Positions 27,846 to 37,311 are shown, numbered from the stretch's first letter. The stretch is DNA of 64,000 nucleotides from Psychrobacter sp. 1044 (GCF_904846525.1 NZ_CAJHAZ010000002.1:124001-188000); one strand, 5' to 3'. The notes: generated by a model from the letters alone, not told the origin. Numbers and translations are program-made.

Positions 27846-30314
27846 TTAAACCGTGGCATTATCAACTTTAATAGACATTCCAATGTGATTGGCAAGCTCT
27901 GCAAATCCTGGGAAACTGGTATTAACGGTTTCAACACCTTCAATAGTAATTTGCTTGGATGCACGTAAGCTGGCAATTGCAAAACTCATGGCAATGCGAT
28001 GATCATGGTGCGAGGTAATATGACCGCCACCAAAGACAGGCTGGCTATTATTGACATTGCTATTTTGACCTTCAATGCCTTCGCCTTCAATGCCTTCGCC
28101 TTCAATGCCTTCGCCTTCAATGCCTTCGCCTTCAATGCCTTCGCCTTCAATGCCTTTACCTTCGATGCCTTTACCTTCGATGCCTTTACCTTCGATGATT
28201 AGCCCATCTTCCGTCACTGTACAATCAATACCCAGTGTTTGTAATCCTTCTGCCATGACTGCAATACGATCAGACTCTTTTACGCGCAGCTCTTTGGCAC
28301 CAGTCAACACCGTACGACCTTGCGCACAGCTGGCAGCAATGAACAATACTGGAAATTCGTCAATCGCTAATGGCACTAAATGCTCTGGGATTTCAATACC
28401 TTTTAGGCTTGAGCTACGAATAGTGATATCAGCGACTGGCTCGCCGCCGACATGTGTCTCATTACTTAAGCTGATATCTGCTTGCATTAATTTTAAGATA
28501 TCGATAATGCCCGTGCGTGTCGGATTAATACCTACTTGCGTCAAGGTAAGCTCGCTATTTTGGCTGATCGCAGCAGCGACCATAAAAAATGCCGCAGAGG
28601 ATATATCAGCAGGGACAGCGATATCACCACCTGTGAGTTGCCCGCCACCGGTTACACTGATACGATTGCCATCAACCATTACGGGATAACCAAAAGCTGA
28701 AAGCATACGCTCGGTATGGTCTCGACTGACTTCCGGTTGGGTAACGGTTGTGGTGCCTTCTGCCCAAAGTCCAGCCAACAATAAGCAAGATTTAATCTGC
28801 GCAGAAGCCACAGGCATCTCATAATCGATGCCTTGTAATGGCTTACCGATAGTCGCTCGACCAGTGATACTAAGTGGTGCCGTACCACTATGACCCGTAC
28901 TTTGAATGACTGCACCCATCTCGCGTAAAGGTGCGGCCACACGCTCCATTGGGCGCTTGTTCAGGCTGGTATCACCTGTCAACACGCTGTCAAATGATTG
29001 CGCCGCTAAAATACCAGCCAGCAGGCGCATGCTAGTACCTGAGTTGCCCATATACAATGGTGTTTTACTCGGTTTCAGACCGTTCATACCCACGCCATGG
29101 ATGGTCAATTTGCCATTGTCTGGCCCTTCAATGGTCACGCCCATATCACGGAATGCTTGCAAGGTGGCAAGCGCATCTTCCCCTTCCAAAAATCCAGTGA
29201 CATTGGTCACGCCTGTCGCAAGGCTGCCCAGCATAATGCTGCGATGCGAGATAGACTTGTCACCAGGAATGGCAATAGTGCCCAATACAGTATTGCTAGG
29301 AGTAATATTATAAGAAGCTGACATGGCAGAAGTATCCGTATAAGGGGTGCTGGCTAACATATGGCCAAAATGTCGCCGTGCGGCTTGCGCGCGGCCCAAA
29401 AGTCCCATCAGGGCGGTTGAATCTTTATCGATGATAAGCTGGCGCATGGTCTGTAGGTAAACGCCATACTCATCAAGGGCGCTAACAATCGCGCTTTCGT
29501 TGGCAAAAAATATATCGTGCCACATTTTAGGATCACTGGCAGCGATGCGGCTAAAGTCACGAAAGCCGCCCGCTGCATAGCGAAACATATCTAAATTATC
29601 ATCATGGCTCGCCAATTGCTCAACCAAATTAAACGCGAGCAAATGTGGCAAATGACTGGTGTGCGCCAATATACGATCGTGGTGTTCCGCATCCATTGAC
29701 ATAACGTTTGCACCCACCGCTTCCCATAACTGCCGCAGCTTGGTAATCGCTACATTGCTTGTAGTAGGTAGCTCACAAATAATGACACTATGATTAACAA
29801 ACAATGTCGCGCGTCTGGCATGATATCCTGAATTCTCAGCACCCGCAATCGGATGCGCTGGAACAAGACCTATAGGCAATGAGCCAAAGACGGCTTTGGC
29901 AGCGTCAATTATATTGACCTTGGTGCTACAAACATCAGTAATGATGCAGTCAGTGGCAAGTTGTCCATTATCCATCGCTGCTTTGATATCAATAAATACG
30001 GCTTGCACCGCTTGTACTGGTACGGCGATAACAATCAAATCACTACCAAACACTACTTCACTTAAGACAGCACTACCAGCGTCTAATAAGCCGTGCTGAA
30101 TGGCTTCGTCGATGCTTGGTACATGTCTATCAACCGCCACCAAGCGCTCACTCAAACCATTGTCTTTAATGGCTTGGGCAAGGCTCGCACCGATAAGCCC
30201 TAGACCAATCACACAAATTTGTTTAAATAACGGCGGCTGAGTATTCATACACTGCATATTATTGTTTTGATTGCTTATGTTTTGATTGCTTATATTTTTT
30301 TGCTGGCGACTCAC
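27846..30314 (-). CDS. tyrA-aroA: TyrA-AroA fusion: prephenate/cyclohexadienyl dehydrogenase + EPSP synthase
   Basis: Two enzymes in one 822-residue chain. Residues about 30-310 are the TyrA part (VIGLGLIGASLA NAD-binding motif, VPAHPIAGAENSG). Residues about 337-822 are EPSP synthase (GTIAIPGDKSISHRS, GNSGTSMRLLAG, SRDHTERML, KESDRIAVM, HHDHRIAMSF). The fusion is known in Acinetobacter and relatives. Unusual: eight 15-bp units (28071-28190) add about 40 residues of GKGIE/GEGIE between LIIEG and the HHDHRIAMS catalytic-end block. The start is GTG at 30314 (weak GAGA SD) followed by a duplicated NISNQ; ATGs at 30257 and 30248 are alternatives. Downstream of hisC and pheA on the same strand. 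Confidence 0.95.
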   Translation of the reverse strand: MSRQQKNISNQNISNQNNNMQCMNTQPPLFKQICVIGLGLIGASLAQAIKDNGLSERLVAVDRHVPSIDEAIQHGLLDAGSAVLSEVVFGSDLIVIAVPVQAVQAVFIDIKAAMDNGQLATDCIITDVCSTKVNIIDAAKAVFGSLPIGLVPAHPIAGAENSGYHARRATLFVNHSVIICELPTTSNVAITKLRQLWEAVGANVMSMDAEHHDRILAHTSHLPHLLAFNLVEQLASHDDNLDMFRYAAGGFRDFSRIAASDPKMWHDIFFANESAIVSALDEYGVYLQTMRQLIIDKDSTALMGLLGRAQAARRHFGHMLASTPYTDTSAMSASYNITPSNTVLGTIAIPGDKSISHRSIMLGSLATGVTNVTGFLEGEDALATLQAFRDMGVTIEGPDNGKLTIHGVGMNGLKPSKTPLYMGNSGTSMRLLAGILAAQSFDSVLTGDTSLNKRPMERVAAPLREMGAVIQSTGHSGTAPLSITGRATIGKPLQGIDYEMPVASAQIKSCLLLAGLWAEGTTTVTQPEVSRDHTERMLSAFGYPVMVDGNRISVTGGGQLTGGDIAVPADISSAAFFMVAAAISQNSELTLTQVGINPTRTGIIDILKLMQADISLSNETHVGGEPVADITIRSSSLKGIEIPEHLVPLAIDEFPVLFIAASCAQGRTVLTGAKELRVKESDRIAVMAEGLQTLGIDCTVTEDGLIIEGKGIEGKGIEGKGIEGEGIEGEGIEGEGIEGEGIEGEGIEGQNSNVNNSQPVFGGGHITSHHDHRIAMSFAIASLRASKQITIEGVETVNTSFPGFAELANHIGMSIKVDNATV
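28071..28190. repeat. Coding 15-bp minisatellite in the AroA half (8 units)
   Basis: Plus-strand unit TTCAATGCCTTCGCC repeated five times (28071-28145), then TTCAATGCCTTTACC, then TTCGATGCCTTTACC twice. On the coding strand each unit encodes GEGIE or GKGIE. Near-identity of the units indicates recent expansion; because the unit is 15 bp, copy-number change keeps frame. Confidence 0.98.
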
Positions 30315-30428
30315 GGCTTTTCTCGTTAAACAAACTAGCGTCAGAATGACTAAAACAAGCCAACGCTAGTGTCATAAAAATGATTAATAAATTATTTACT
30401 TATCCAAAACGACCTAACATACTTCTGA

Positions 30429-31571
30429 TCAATTATCAGTCAAGATTGAGCGCAGTGTATCAATCAGGCGCATATTTTCTTCTGCCACCCCTACTGTGAT
30501 ACGCAGCCAATGAGGTAAGCCATAGCCCTCTAATGGACGGACGATAACACCCTGCTCTAGCAATGCTTGATGAATAGAAGCAGCGGTGATGTCTTCCATC
30601 TCAACGGCTATTTCCACCATAATAAAGTTGGAATGCGACTTAATGAAACCCAACCCTAACGCGTCAAACTGCTTTTCTAACCAGCGCATTTGCTCATCAT
30701 TCATCAGACGAGTTTTTTCAATAAAGTCTGAGTCAGCAAGTGCTGCAGCCGCAGCAGCTAAAGCCACTCTACTCACGTTAAATGGTTGACGGATTCGGTT
30801 GAGTAAGTCCGCAACAGCCACTGAGCTAAGCGCATAACCGACACGTAAACCCGCCAGTCCATAAGCTTTGGAAAAAGTGCGCACGATGACGACATTATCA
30901 AATTCATCTAACAACGCCCGATTATTACTCTCAGGGCTATATTCAATATACGCCTCATCTAATACCACCAATACCGAGCTTGGTATACTAGCCATAAATG
31001 CTCGTAACTCTTGAGGTTCAAGCTGCGTGCCAGTTGGATTATTAGGATTGGCGATAAAGACTATTTTAGTATTGGGGTTGTCTTGAACCGCTTGACTCAT
31101 CGCTTTTAGATCATGACCAAAGCGATGGGCAGGCACTTCTATACCTGTCGCCCCTTGTATTTTAGCCAACATCGGATAAACGATAAAAGCATATTGACTG
31201 TAAACGATAGCATCGTCAGCACCAGCAAAACTACGCGCTAAAATATCAAGCAAATCATCAGAGCCATTGCCCAAAGTAATCTGCTCGACACTGACATCAT
31301 TGAAGTCAGCCAGTGCTTGTTTTAGATAGTAACCGTTGCCATCAGGATAACGTGCCAACTGACCCAATTGCTCAGTAATCGCTAGCGTGACGTGCGGTGA
31401 GCAGCCTCTTGGGTTTTCATTACTGGCAAGTTTTACCACATCTGAGACGCCATACTCACGCGTCAACTCTTCAATCGGCTTGCCCGTTTGATAAGGCACC
31501 AGCTCTAAAATACTATCATAGGCAGGTACAAGCGGTGATAAATTTGACTCTACTGAATGAGATGACGGCAT
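30429..31571 (-). CDS. hisC: Histidinol-phosphate aminotransferase
   Basis: PLP-dependent class I/II aminotransferase of 380 residues acting in histidine synthesis; homologues in this aromatic cluster context often also transaminate aromatic keto acids. Seen: KLASNENP near residue 48, DEAYIEYS (PLP-contacting Asp/Tyr), and the Schiff-base Lys235 in RTFSKAYGLAGLRVGY. The SD AGGA is 7 bases before the ATG. Located between pheA and tyrA-aroA, which fits a role in the last step of phenylalanine/tyrosine synthesis as well as histidine. Confidence 0.93.
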   Translation of the reverse strand: MPSSHSVESNLSPLVPAYDSILELVPYQTGKPIEELTREYGVSDVVKLASNENPRGCSPHVTLAITEQLGQLARYPDGNGYYLKQALADFNDVSVEQITLGNGSDDLLDILARSFAGADDAIVYSQYAFIVYPMLAKIQGATGIEVPAHRFGHDLKAMSQAVQDNPNTKIVFIANPNNPTGTQLEPQELRAFMASIPSSVLVVLDEAYIEYSPESNNRALLDEFDNVVIVRTFSKAYGLAGLRVGYALSSVAVADLLNRIRQPFNVSRVALAAAAAALADSDFIEKTRLMNDEQMRWLEKQFDALGLGFIKSHSNFIMVEIAVEMEDITAASIHQALLEQGVIVRPLEGYGLPHWLRITVGVAEENMRLIDTLRSILTDN

Positions 31572-31734
31572 GATTTATCCTTAGATATGATTTTGGCAAG
31601 TGATGTGACCCATTCGGCGTTATATCGTTGGTTCAATTTCAAAGCGAGTCAAGGGGAACCAAGGCAACCGAGTGCAGATGATTATGTGATGCTTTACGCG
31701 AGGTAAACGCCATGACTCTTTTACAGTAGAGGGA

Positions 31735-32916
31735 CTATAGCACTGCTTTTGGATAAGAACCTAGAACGCGCACATCTTTTACCAATGGACGGATATCAGC
31801 GATAGCAGCGCTGACGTTTGGCTCGTCAATATGACCATTCATGTCGATGAAGAATACGTATGCCCACTTATTCGGACGCTCAGGACGGGTTTCGATACTG
31901 GTCATCGACACGCCATGATAAGACAAAGGCTTCAAAATCTCGATCAATGCGCCCGCTTTGTCATGTGCTGATACGACGATAGACGTTTTATCCTGACCTG
32001 ATGGCGCAATCGCTTCATGACCGATGATAAGGAATCGCGTGGTATTGCTCGGGTTGTCTTCGATATTTGAATATAGCTTATGCAAGCCATATTCAGCAGC
32101 AGCCACATCACCTGCAATTGCCGCTGAATGCCATTCATTTTTCAAGCGGCGGGCCGCTTCGCCGTTGCTCGATACCGCCACGCGCTCGACATTAGGATAA
32201 TTGACATCGAGCCAATGACGACACTGCGCTAGTGACTGCTGATGCGAGTAAATACGGCTTAAACCATCAAGTTTGGTATGCTCAGCGACCAAGAAATTCT
32301 GATGAATCGGCAGCTCAACTTCTCCAATTATCTTTAAGGTAGAAGACAAAAAGCCATCTAACGTATGGTTGACCACACCCTCAGACGAGTTTTCGACTGG
32401 CACCACACCATACATCGCTGTGCCTGCTTCAACTTCACGGAATACATCAGTGATGGTGGTCATTGGTACGGTATCAGCGGCTTTACCGAAATGTTTGAGC
32501 GCAGCAGCATGAGTAAAAGTACCTACTGGTCCCAAGAAAGCAATGCGCTGCGGTGCCTCTAAGTCAAGGCAGACCGACATGATTTCACGGAACAACCGCG
32601 CCATTTTGTCATCAGCGATCGGACCTGTGTTGCGTTCCATCACCGCTTTTAGCACTTGCGCTTCACGCTCAGGGCGATAAAAAATAGGATTACTATTGTC
32701 GGCAGTCGGGTTATTGACAATGTGTTGTTTCTTTACTGCGGCCACTTGCTGAGCCAACTTGGCACGGTTATTAATCAATGTCTGGATTTCGCAGTCTACT
32801 GTATCAATACTTTGGCGAATATCGTCCAAAAACGCTTTTTCAGTTGCAGTATCGTTAGCCCCTGCGATGGCTTGATTTAGCTTATCCATATTTTGCTCTG
32901 ATGACTGCTCACTCAT
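31735..32916 (-). CDS. pheA: Bifunctional chorismate mutase / prephenate dehydratase (P-protein)
   Basis: Makes prephenate from chorismate, then phenylpyruvate. The 393-residue protein has a chorismate mutase domain (about 25-115, IRQSIDTVDCEIQTLINNRAKLAQQV), a prephenate dehydratase domain (about 128-300, GPVGTFTHAA, VPVENSSEGVV, and the TRF motif in NTTRFLIIG), and a C-terminal ACT domain with ETRPER for Phe feedback binding. First gene of the pheA-hisC-tyrA/aroA group. An SD-like AGGATAGGCGG lies just upstream. No Phe-rich leader peptide was found in the 5' region. Confidence 0.96.
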   Translation of the reverse strand: MSEQSSEQNMDKLNQAIAGANDTATEKAFLDDIRQSIDTVDCEIQTLINNRAKLAQQVAAVKKQHIVNNPTADNSNPIFYRPEREAQVLKAVMERNTGPIADDKMARLFREIMSVCLDLEAPQRIAFLGPVGTFTHAAALKHFGKAADTVPMTTITDVFREVEAGTAMYGVVPVENSSEGVVNHTLDGFLSSTLKIIGEVELPIHQNFLVAEHTKLDGLSRIYSHQQSLAQCRHWLDVNYPNVERVAVSSNGEAARRLKNEWHSAAIAGDVAAAEYGLHKLYSNIEDNPSNTTRFLIIGHEAIAPSGQDKTSIVVSAHDKAGALIEILKPLSYHGVSMTSIETRPERPNKWAYVFFIDMNGHIDEPNVSAAIADIRPLVKDVRVLGSYPKAVL

Positions 32917-33430
32917 TACCGCCTATCCTTTTTCTAAAATTATTACTGAGTTTTTTTACTATTAGGTACTGCTTTTTAACTTTGAAGGCATTAAGTATTG
33001 CTAATTATCGACAACCAATCATCTCATTATTGAATCAGCACTCAATGACGGTCAGGGGTGTCAAGCATACTAGCAGTGATATTCGATAGGAATCACACTA
33101 AATAGCAAGCAGCCTCTCAAAAGCACCCTGTACTGCTAGCGTTGTCGTCTACTATTGCCGCATGTTAGTCACACACCAGCATGCAAATGTAGCAGCCAGA
33201 TCGCTGACCCGCTCTACTATAACAAAAACTATCGACAGTGCCCATGTGTAAATGCGCGTAAATTCGTCAATATTGGCAAACAGAGGCAATATGGCAGCGA
33301 TGTACGGCAAAACTATGAAGGAACATCCACTCAAAACTATGTTACAGTCTAAAACTGATAGCAAATAGCACTATAAAGTAGAAAATCGCCACGTAACTGA
33401 ACACAATCTGTTTTTGATCAAAAAGGATAT
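32917..33430. other. Gene-free region between divergent pheA and transaldolase
   Basis: 514 bases, expected to contain both promoters. Short open frames on both strands near 33150-33365 overlap each other and lack SD sites; I do not accept them. No attenuator, repeat or RNA structure stood out. Confidence 0.5.
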
Positions 33431-33433
33431 ATG

Positions 33434-34375
33434 ATGAGCGCATTACAACAGCTTCGTACCATGACCACCATTGTCGCTGATACTGGCGACCTTGCCGCCA
33501 TTGCGCGCTTAAAACCTATCGATGCGACCACCAATCCAAGCCTCATTACTAAAGCACTCCTCCATCCTGACAACCAAGGCATGCTGTCAGAAACCATGAG
33601 TCGTCATAATGGCAATATAGATGCAGTGATTGACGCGCTAACCATTCAGGTTGGCTGTGATATTTTAGAGCTTATCCAAGGCCGCGTCTCTACCGAAGTG
33701 GATGCTCGTTTGTCTTATGACACTCAAGCGACGATTGATAAAGCCCTAGCATTTATGGAAGCTTACCAAAAAGCAGGGGTTAACTCAGAGCGCGTATTAA
33801 TTAAGATGGCCGCGACATGGCAAGGTATTGAGGCAGCACGCTATCTTGAAACCCAAAATATTCACTGCAATTTAACGTTGTTATTTGGACAGCATCAAGC
33901 AATTGCCTGTGCGGATGCAGGCGTGACATTGATATCGCCTTTCGTTGGTCGTATTTTAGACTGGCAAAAACGCCAACAAAATCGTCAAAACGTGCCCGCT
34001 TCTGATGATATGGGCGTGCAGTCTGTAAAGCGCATTTATCAATACTACAAGCAGCATAACTATAATACGCAAGTGATGGGCGCAAGCTTCCGCTCGACTG
34101 AACAGATATTGGCGCTAGCAGGGTGTGATCTATTGACCATCGCGCCTGACCTTATCGACGCGCTGGCAGCGATGGATACTGAGGTGATACAGCAACTGTC
34201 ACCTAGCATGTCATTAGATGTGGCTGACATGAAACGCGTGAGTCTAACGCGAGAGGAGTATAGTAGCGCCTATCAGCAAGACACGGTTACACAAGATTTA
34301 TTACCAAAAGGTATCGATGGCTTTATTGGTGCTCGTGATGAGCTTGCTCAGATGTTAGCAGCGATGCGTCATTGA
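33434..34375 (+). CDS. tal: Transaldolase (TalB type)
   Basis: Pentose phosphate enzyme exchanging a three-carbon unit between sedoheptulose-7-P and glyceraldehyde-3-P. The 313-residue protein has DATTNPSLI, TEVDARLSYD and the Schiff-base Lys in VLIKMAATWQGI (about residue 124), then NLTLLFGQHQAIACADAG. The start is the second of two adjacent ATGs, 6 bases after AAGGA (the first would be only 3 bases away). It is monocistronic by layout, followed by a small exported-protein gene. Confidence 0.96.
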   Translation: MSALQQLRTMTTIVADTGDLAAIARLKPIDATTNPSLITKALLHPDNQGMLSETMSRHNGNIDAVIDALTIQVGCDILELIQGRVSTEVDARLSYDTQATIDKALAFMEAYQKAGVNSERVLIKMAATWQGIEAARYLETQNIHCNLTLLFGQHQAIACADAGVTLISPFVGRILDWQKRQQNRQNVPASDDMGVQSVKRIYQYYKQHNYNTQVMGASFRSTEQILALAGCDLLTIAPDLIDALAAMDTEVIQQLSPSMSLDVADMKRVSLTREEYSSAYQQDTVTQDLLPKGIDGFIGARDELAQMLAAMRH

Positions 34376-34517
34376 TATGAGCGTCGAGCGTTATAAACGG
34401 TGATGAGTATGATCAGCACTTCACAAACCTCAGTCGCAGGTCATAAAAGAAATTTGCCTGCTAATAGTAAGTTGGCTATCATGGCTCACTTCTCACAACA
34501 AGAAGCAAGGCTTGATT

Positions 34518-34994
34518 ATGAAACGGCTATCAGTGTTATTAGTGGGTGGTGTTCTAGCAGTCAGCACGCATGCAGTGAACTGGTCAAAAATATCAGAAAG
34601 TCCTACTGGATCAATTTTTAGCTTAGACTTGGACTCTATTGAAAGCTCCGACATCAATATCATAGACGAAAAAAGTGTCGAAAACATCACCGTATCTATC
34701 CGCAGAACATACCCTGCACAAAAAGATGAAACGAAAGTAGATAAGGAAGGTAAAGAAAAAGCGATTCATCATAGCGATCAGCAATTGCTCATCTCTTGCA
34801 AAGACGCCAGTTACTATAGACGCGCTTACGTTAACTATGATGCCAATAACAAGGTATTAGAATCTTGGCAATCAGAAAAACCCATATTAACCACCAAAGA
34901 TTTTAAGATAACCAAGCCAAAAACGATTAGTCGCATGCTAATAGAACAGGCGTGTAAAACTTACCTTACCAGCAAGACAAGTAACGTACGTTAA
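34518..34994 (+). CDS. Exported surface-adhesin protein E-like protein
   Basis: A 158-residue secreted protein. Signal peptide MKRLSVLLVGGVLAVSTHA, cleaved before VNW. The mature part opens with NWSKISESPTGSIFSLDLDSIE and contains SIRRTYP, QQLLISCKDASYY and a second Cys near the end (EQACKTYL). This pattern resembles the Adhesin_E (protein E) family and similar beta-sheet periplasmic proteins with one disulfide; the assignment is by pattern only. ATG is 8 bases after AAGG. The gene is followed at once by a very strong hairpin terminator. Confidence 0.7.
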   Translation: MKRLSVLLVGGVLAVSTHAVNWSKISESPTGSIFSLDLDSIESSDINIIDEKSVENITVSIRRTYPAQKDETKVDKEGKEKAIHHSDQQLLISCKDASYYRRAYVNYDANNKVLESWQSEKPILTTKDFKITKPKTISRMLIEQACKTYLTSKTSNVR

Positions 34995-35010
34995 GACAAA
35001 GCAAATACAG

Positions 35011-35058
35011 GCAATCAAAAAAGCGCGCTAAACTCATTCAGCGCGCTTTTTTGATTGC
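35011..35058. terminator. Strong bidirectional terminator (19-bp perfect stem)
   Basis: Perfect inverted repeat of 19 bp with a 10-base loop; core AAAAAAGCGCGCT / AGCGCGCTTTTTT. It serves the plus-strand exported-protein gene and the minus-strand apt. Confidence 0.92.
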
Positions 35059-35092
35059 TTCATTTCACGCTATTCACTAAGCGTTGCCAGTT

Positions 35093-35662
35093 TTAAGCCT
35101 TTAAGACCGTATAGACAGGCACTGGAAATTCGCCATGCAAATCAACCAAATCTAGCAATACTAACGCCCCCACTACAGTATGATCTGCCGATTTACACAA
35201 CTCATAAGCGGTGGTTAAAGTGCCGCCTGTGGCTAAAATATCATCGACCAATAGCACGCGCTCAGGCGGTAGATTGTTTTGCATCTCAAGCGTGTCCTTA
35301 CCATATTCTAGAGCATACGCTTTATTGGCAACGGGCGGTGGCAGTTTACCGGGTTTACGTAGCAAAATCATCCCTTTGCCCAATCGACCTGCAAGCAAAC
35401 TTGCAAAGACAAAACCACGCGCTTCAACTGCCCCTAGACAATCTACCTCATCCATCACCCCTTCAGGCAGTGCGGCGAGCAATGCATCTATCACCTCATT
35501 AATATGACTGCGCAGTAACGGCGTAATATCATAAAAATCAATGCCGACTTTCGGGAAGTCTGGTACTGTGCGAATCACTTGCCAAAAGGGATGATCCGTA
35601 TTGAGCTTATTAGACGACTCATTTTCGACATTTTTAGATGTAGCGGCAGCATTTATGCTCAT
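35093..35662 (-). CDS. apt: Adenine phosphoribosyltransferase
   Basis: Purine salvage enzyme making AMP from adenine and PRPP; 189 residues, cytoplasmic. Seen: FPKVGIDFYDITPLL, the flexible-loop region EARGFVFASLLAGRLG, RKPGKLP, and the PRPP-binding motif VLLVDDILATGGTL. The first 20 residues are a poorly conserved polar tail. SD-like AGGG precedes the ATG. The gene is convergent with the exported-protein gene and divergent from rubredoxin. Confidence 0.96.
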   Translation of the reverse strand: MSINAAATSKNVENESSNKLNTDHPFWQVIRTVPDFPKVGIDFYDITPLLRSHINEVIDALLAALPEGVMDEVDCLGAVEARGFVFASLLAGRLGKGMILLRKPGKLPPPVANKAYALEYGKDTLEMQNNLPPERVLLVDDILATGGTLTTAYELCKSADHTVVGALVLLDLVDLHGEFPVPVYTVLKA

Positions 35663-36017
35663 GGTAACCCTTAGCTTATATGACTTAGATAATGTAATTT
35701 AGATAATAATCTATCAACAATAAATGATGGCTAATACTGTGAATTTAGCGGCGCTTATTATAACATAATTGATAGAAATATCGCAGTTGAGCGCGTAAGC
35801 GTACAGGTGCTTACTGACAGACAGAAGACCTAAACCCCTTGATAAAAACCAATCAATCTCAATATACAAGTGTAAACTTAACGACGAAAATCACGGTTAT
35901 ATGCTAAACTATGTGCGCTTTTACAGTCTCATCTAGCGGCTGTGATTGTAAATATGAACGTTAAAAACACCCTGTAACACGGATTATAAACACTGATAAT
36001 GCTCGATAGGACTATTT
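35663..36017. other. Gene-free region between divergent apt and rubredoxin genes
   Basis: 355 bases; should hold both promoters. An extended -10-like TGCTAAACT lies at 35902-35910, without a convincing -35. Nothing else identified. Confidence 0.4.
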
Positions 36018-36182
36018 ATGAAACGTTATGAATGTATCGTCTGCGGCTGGATATATGATGAAGCACTCGGCTGTCCCGAAGAAGGGATTGCCCCAGGCAC
36101 CAAGTGGGATGACATCCCTGATGATTGGACCTGCCCAGAGTGCGGTGTGGGCAAGCTTGATTTTGAGATGCTTGAGCTGTAA
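36018..36182 (+). CDS. Rubredoxin
   Basis: A 54-residue one-iron electron carrier, complete with stop TAA. The four iron-ligating Cys occur as two CxxC(G) pairs: [12 protein letters not shown] and [14 protein letters not shown], separated by the typical rubredoxin aromatic core. Rubredoxins of this type pass electrons to alkane hydroxylases or oxidative-stress enzymes; no such partner is in the window. The alpha/beta hydrolase gene follows after 27 bases, suggesting one transcript. Confidence 0.97.
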   Translation: MKRYECIVCGWIYDEALGCPEEGIAPGTKWDDIPDDWTCPECGVGKLDFEMLEL

Positions 36183-36209
36183 TAGACGACCCTCTAATTA
36201 GGACACTTC

Positions 36210-37238
36210 ATGACAACATCGAATGACATCAAACCATCGGCAACACTACAACAAGACTTAGGTGGCTACCCTACTCCTGAGTGGCAAAAGTTTGGCGCGC
36301 ACCAATGGCGAGACTCTGACCTTAGCAAGCATCTGTATCAATCAATGATTGATATCGGCGATGGCATTGAGCTGTGTGTTGAGGCAGGTGGCAATCCTAA
36401 TAATCCACCACTGCTCATGATTATGGGACTTGGCTCACAGATGATATTTTGGCCAGATAATTTTATCAAGCGCCTTATTGATGCCGGGTTTTTTGTCATT
36501 CGTTTTGATAATCGTGATATTGGTCTGTCTTCTAAAGTGCAGATTGATGGACTACCGCGTATCAGTCAGCTAAAAATGATGATGCGCCTGCAAACCGGGT
36601 TGTCCAATAAAGGTACGCAAGTTGCTTATAATTTAACGGATATGGCAGAAGATACTGTTCGTTTGATTAAAGCATTGCAGTTGGGCAAAACCCATCTGAT
36701 TGGCGCTTCGATGGGCGGCATGATTGCGCAAATCGTAGCGGCACGTTATCCAAGTTTAGTGCAGCGTATGGCGTTGATGTTTACCACGACCAACCGTGCA
36801 TTTTTAAAACCACCGAAACCTAAGCAGCTATATACCCTGATCAACCGCCCTGAAAGTCATTCTGAGCGCGATATCGTGCGCCATAGCGTGTGGTTTATGA
36901 AGACAGTCGGTACGCCTGGGCATGTCAACGTACGTATGGTGCGTGAAATTGCCAAATTGCGTTATCAGCGCAACTTTCATCCGCTCGGCACGGTACAACA
37001 GCTCAATGCTATCTTGGCATCAGGCTCTATCAGCCGGTTTAGCAAGCAAGTCAAAGCACCGACTATCGTACTGCATGGTAGCGCAGATGGACTACTCCCC
37101 GCCTCACAAGGTCGTGTGGTTGCCAAGACCATTCCGAATGCCAAGTTTCATTTAATCGAAGGCATGGCGCATGATATTCCTGAATACTATCAACCTTATA
37201 TGGTCGATTTAATCAGCAATCATTTATTAGATGAATAG
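36210..37238 (+). CDS. Alpha/beta hydrolase
   Basis: Alpha/beta-fold hydrolase of 342 residues. The nucleophile elbow is GASMGG with Ser167; the oxyanion region is IMGLGSQM, the acid is likely Asp in HGSADGLLP and the catalytic His in GMAHDIPEYY. The N-terminal 45 residues are an extension with no known motif. There is no signal peptide, so it is probably cytoplasmic. Patterns recall carboxylesterases and aclacinomycin-methylesterase-like hydrolases (ISQL..., DMAEDTVRLI); substrate unknown. AGGA precedes the ATG; downstream of rubredoxin. Confidence 0.88.
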   Translation: MTTSNDIKPSATLQQDLGGYPTPEWQKFGAHQWRDSDLSKHLYQSMIDIGDGIELCVEAGGNPNNPPLLMIMGLGSQMIFWPDNFIKRLIDAGFFVIRFDNRDIGLSSKVQIDGLPRISQLKMMMRLQTGLSNKGTQVAYNLTDMAEDTVRLIKALQLGKTHLIGASMGGMIAQIVAARYPSLVQRMALMFTTTNRAFLKPPKPKQLYTLINRPESHSERDIVRHSVWFMKTVGTPGHVNVRMVREIAKLRYQRNFHPLGTVQQLNAILASGSISRFSKQVKAPTIVLHGSADGLLPASQGRVVAKTIPNAKFHLIEGMAHDIPEYYQPYMVDLISNHLLDE

Positions 37239-37260
37239 TTTTAGTTGTCACACAATCCAT

Positions 37261-37311
37261 AAAAAAGAGCGTAAATCCTACTATTGATTCATAGGTTTTA
37301 CGCTCTTTTTT
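37261..37311. terminator. Bidirectional terminator
   Basis: AAAAAAGAGCGTAAATCCTA pairs with TAGGTTTTACGCTCTTTTTT (one mismatch) around a 10-base loop between convergent genes. Confidence 0.9.

Noticed and set aside
28071..28190. CRISPR-like array
   Set aside because: Units are directly adjacent with no spacers and are in frame within aroA; the same applies to 47211-47300.
28075..28689. A 204-codon plus-strand frame beginning MPSPSMPSPSM
   Set aside because: It is the antisense of the 15-bp repeat and the AroA coding region; repeats free of stops in several frames create it.
33152..33364. Overlapping small ORFs on both strands upstream of transaldolase
   Set aside because: They overlap each other antisense, lack SD sites, and lie where promoters for divergent genes are expected.
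34400..34621. A 73-codon ORF overlapping the exported-protein gene
   Set aside because: Different frame over the signal peptide of a better-supported gene; no conserved features.
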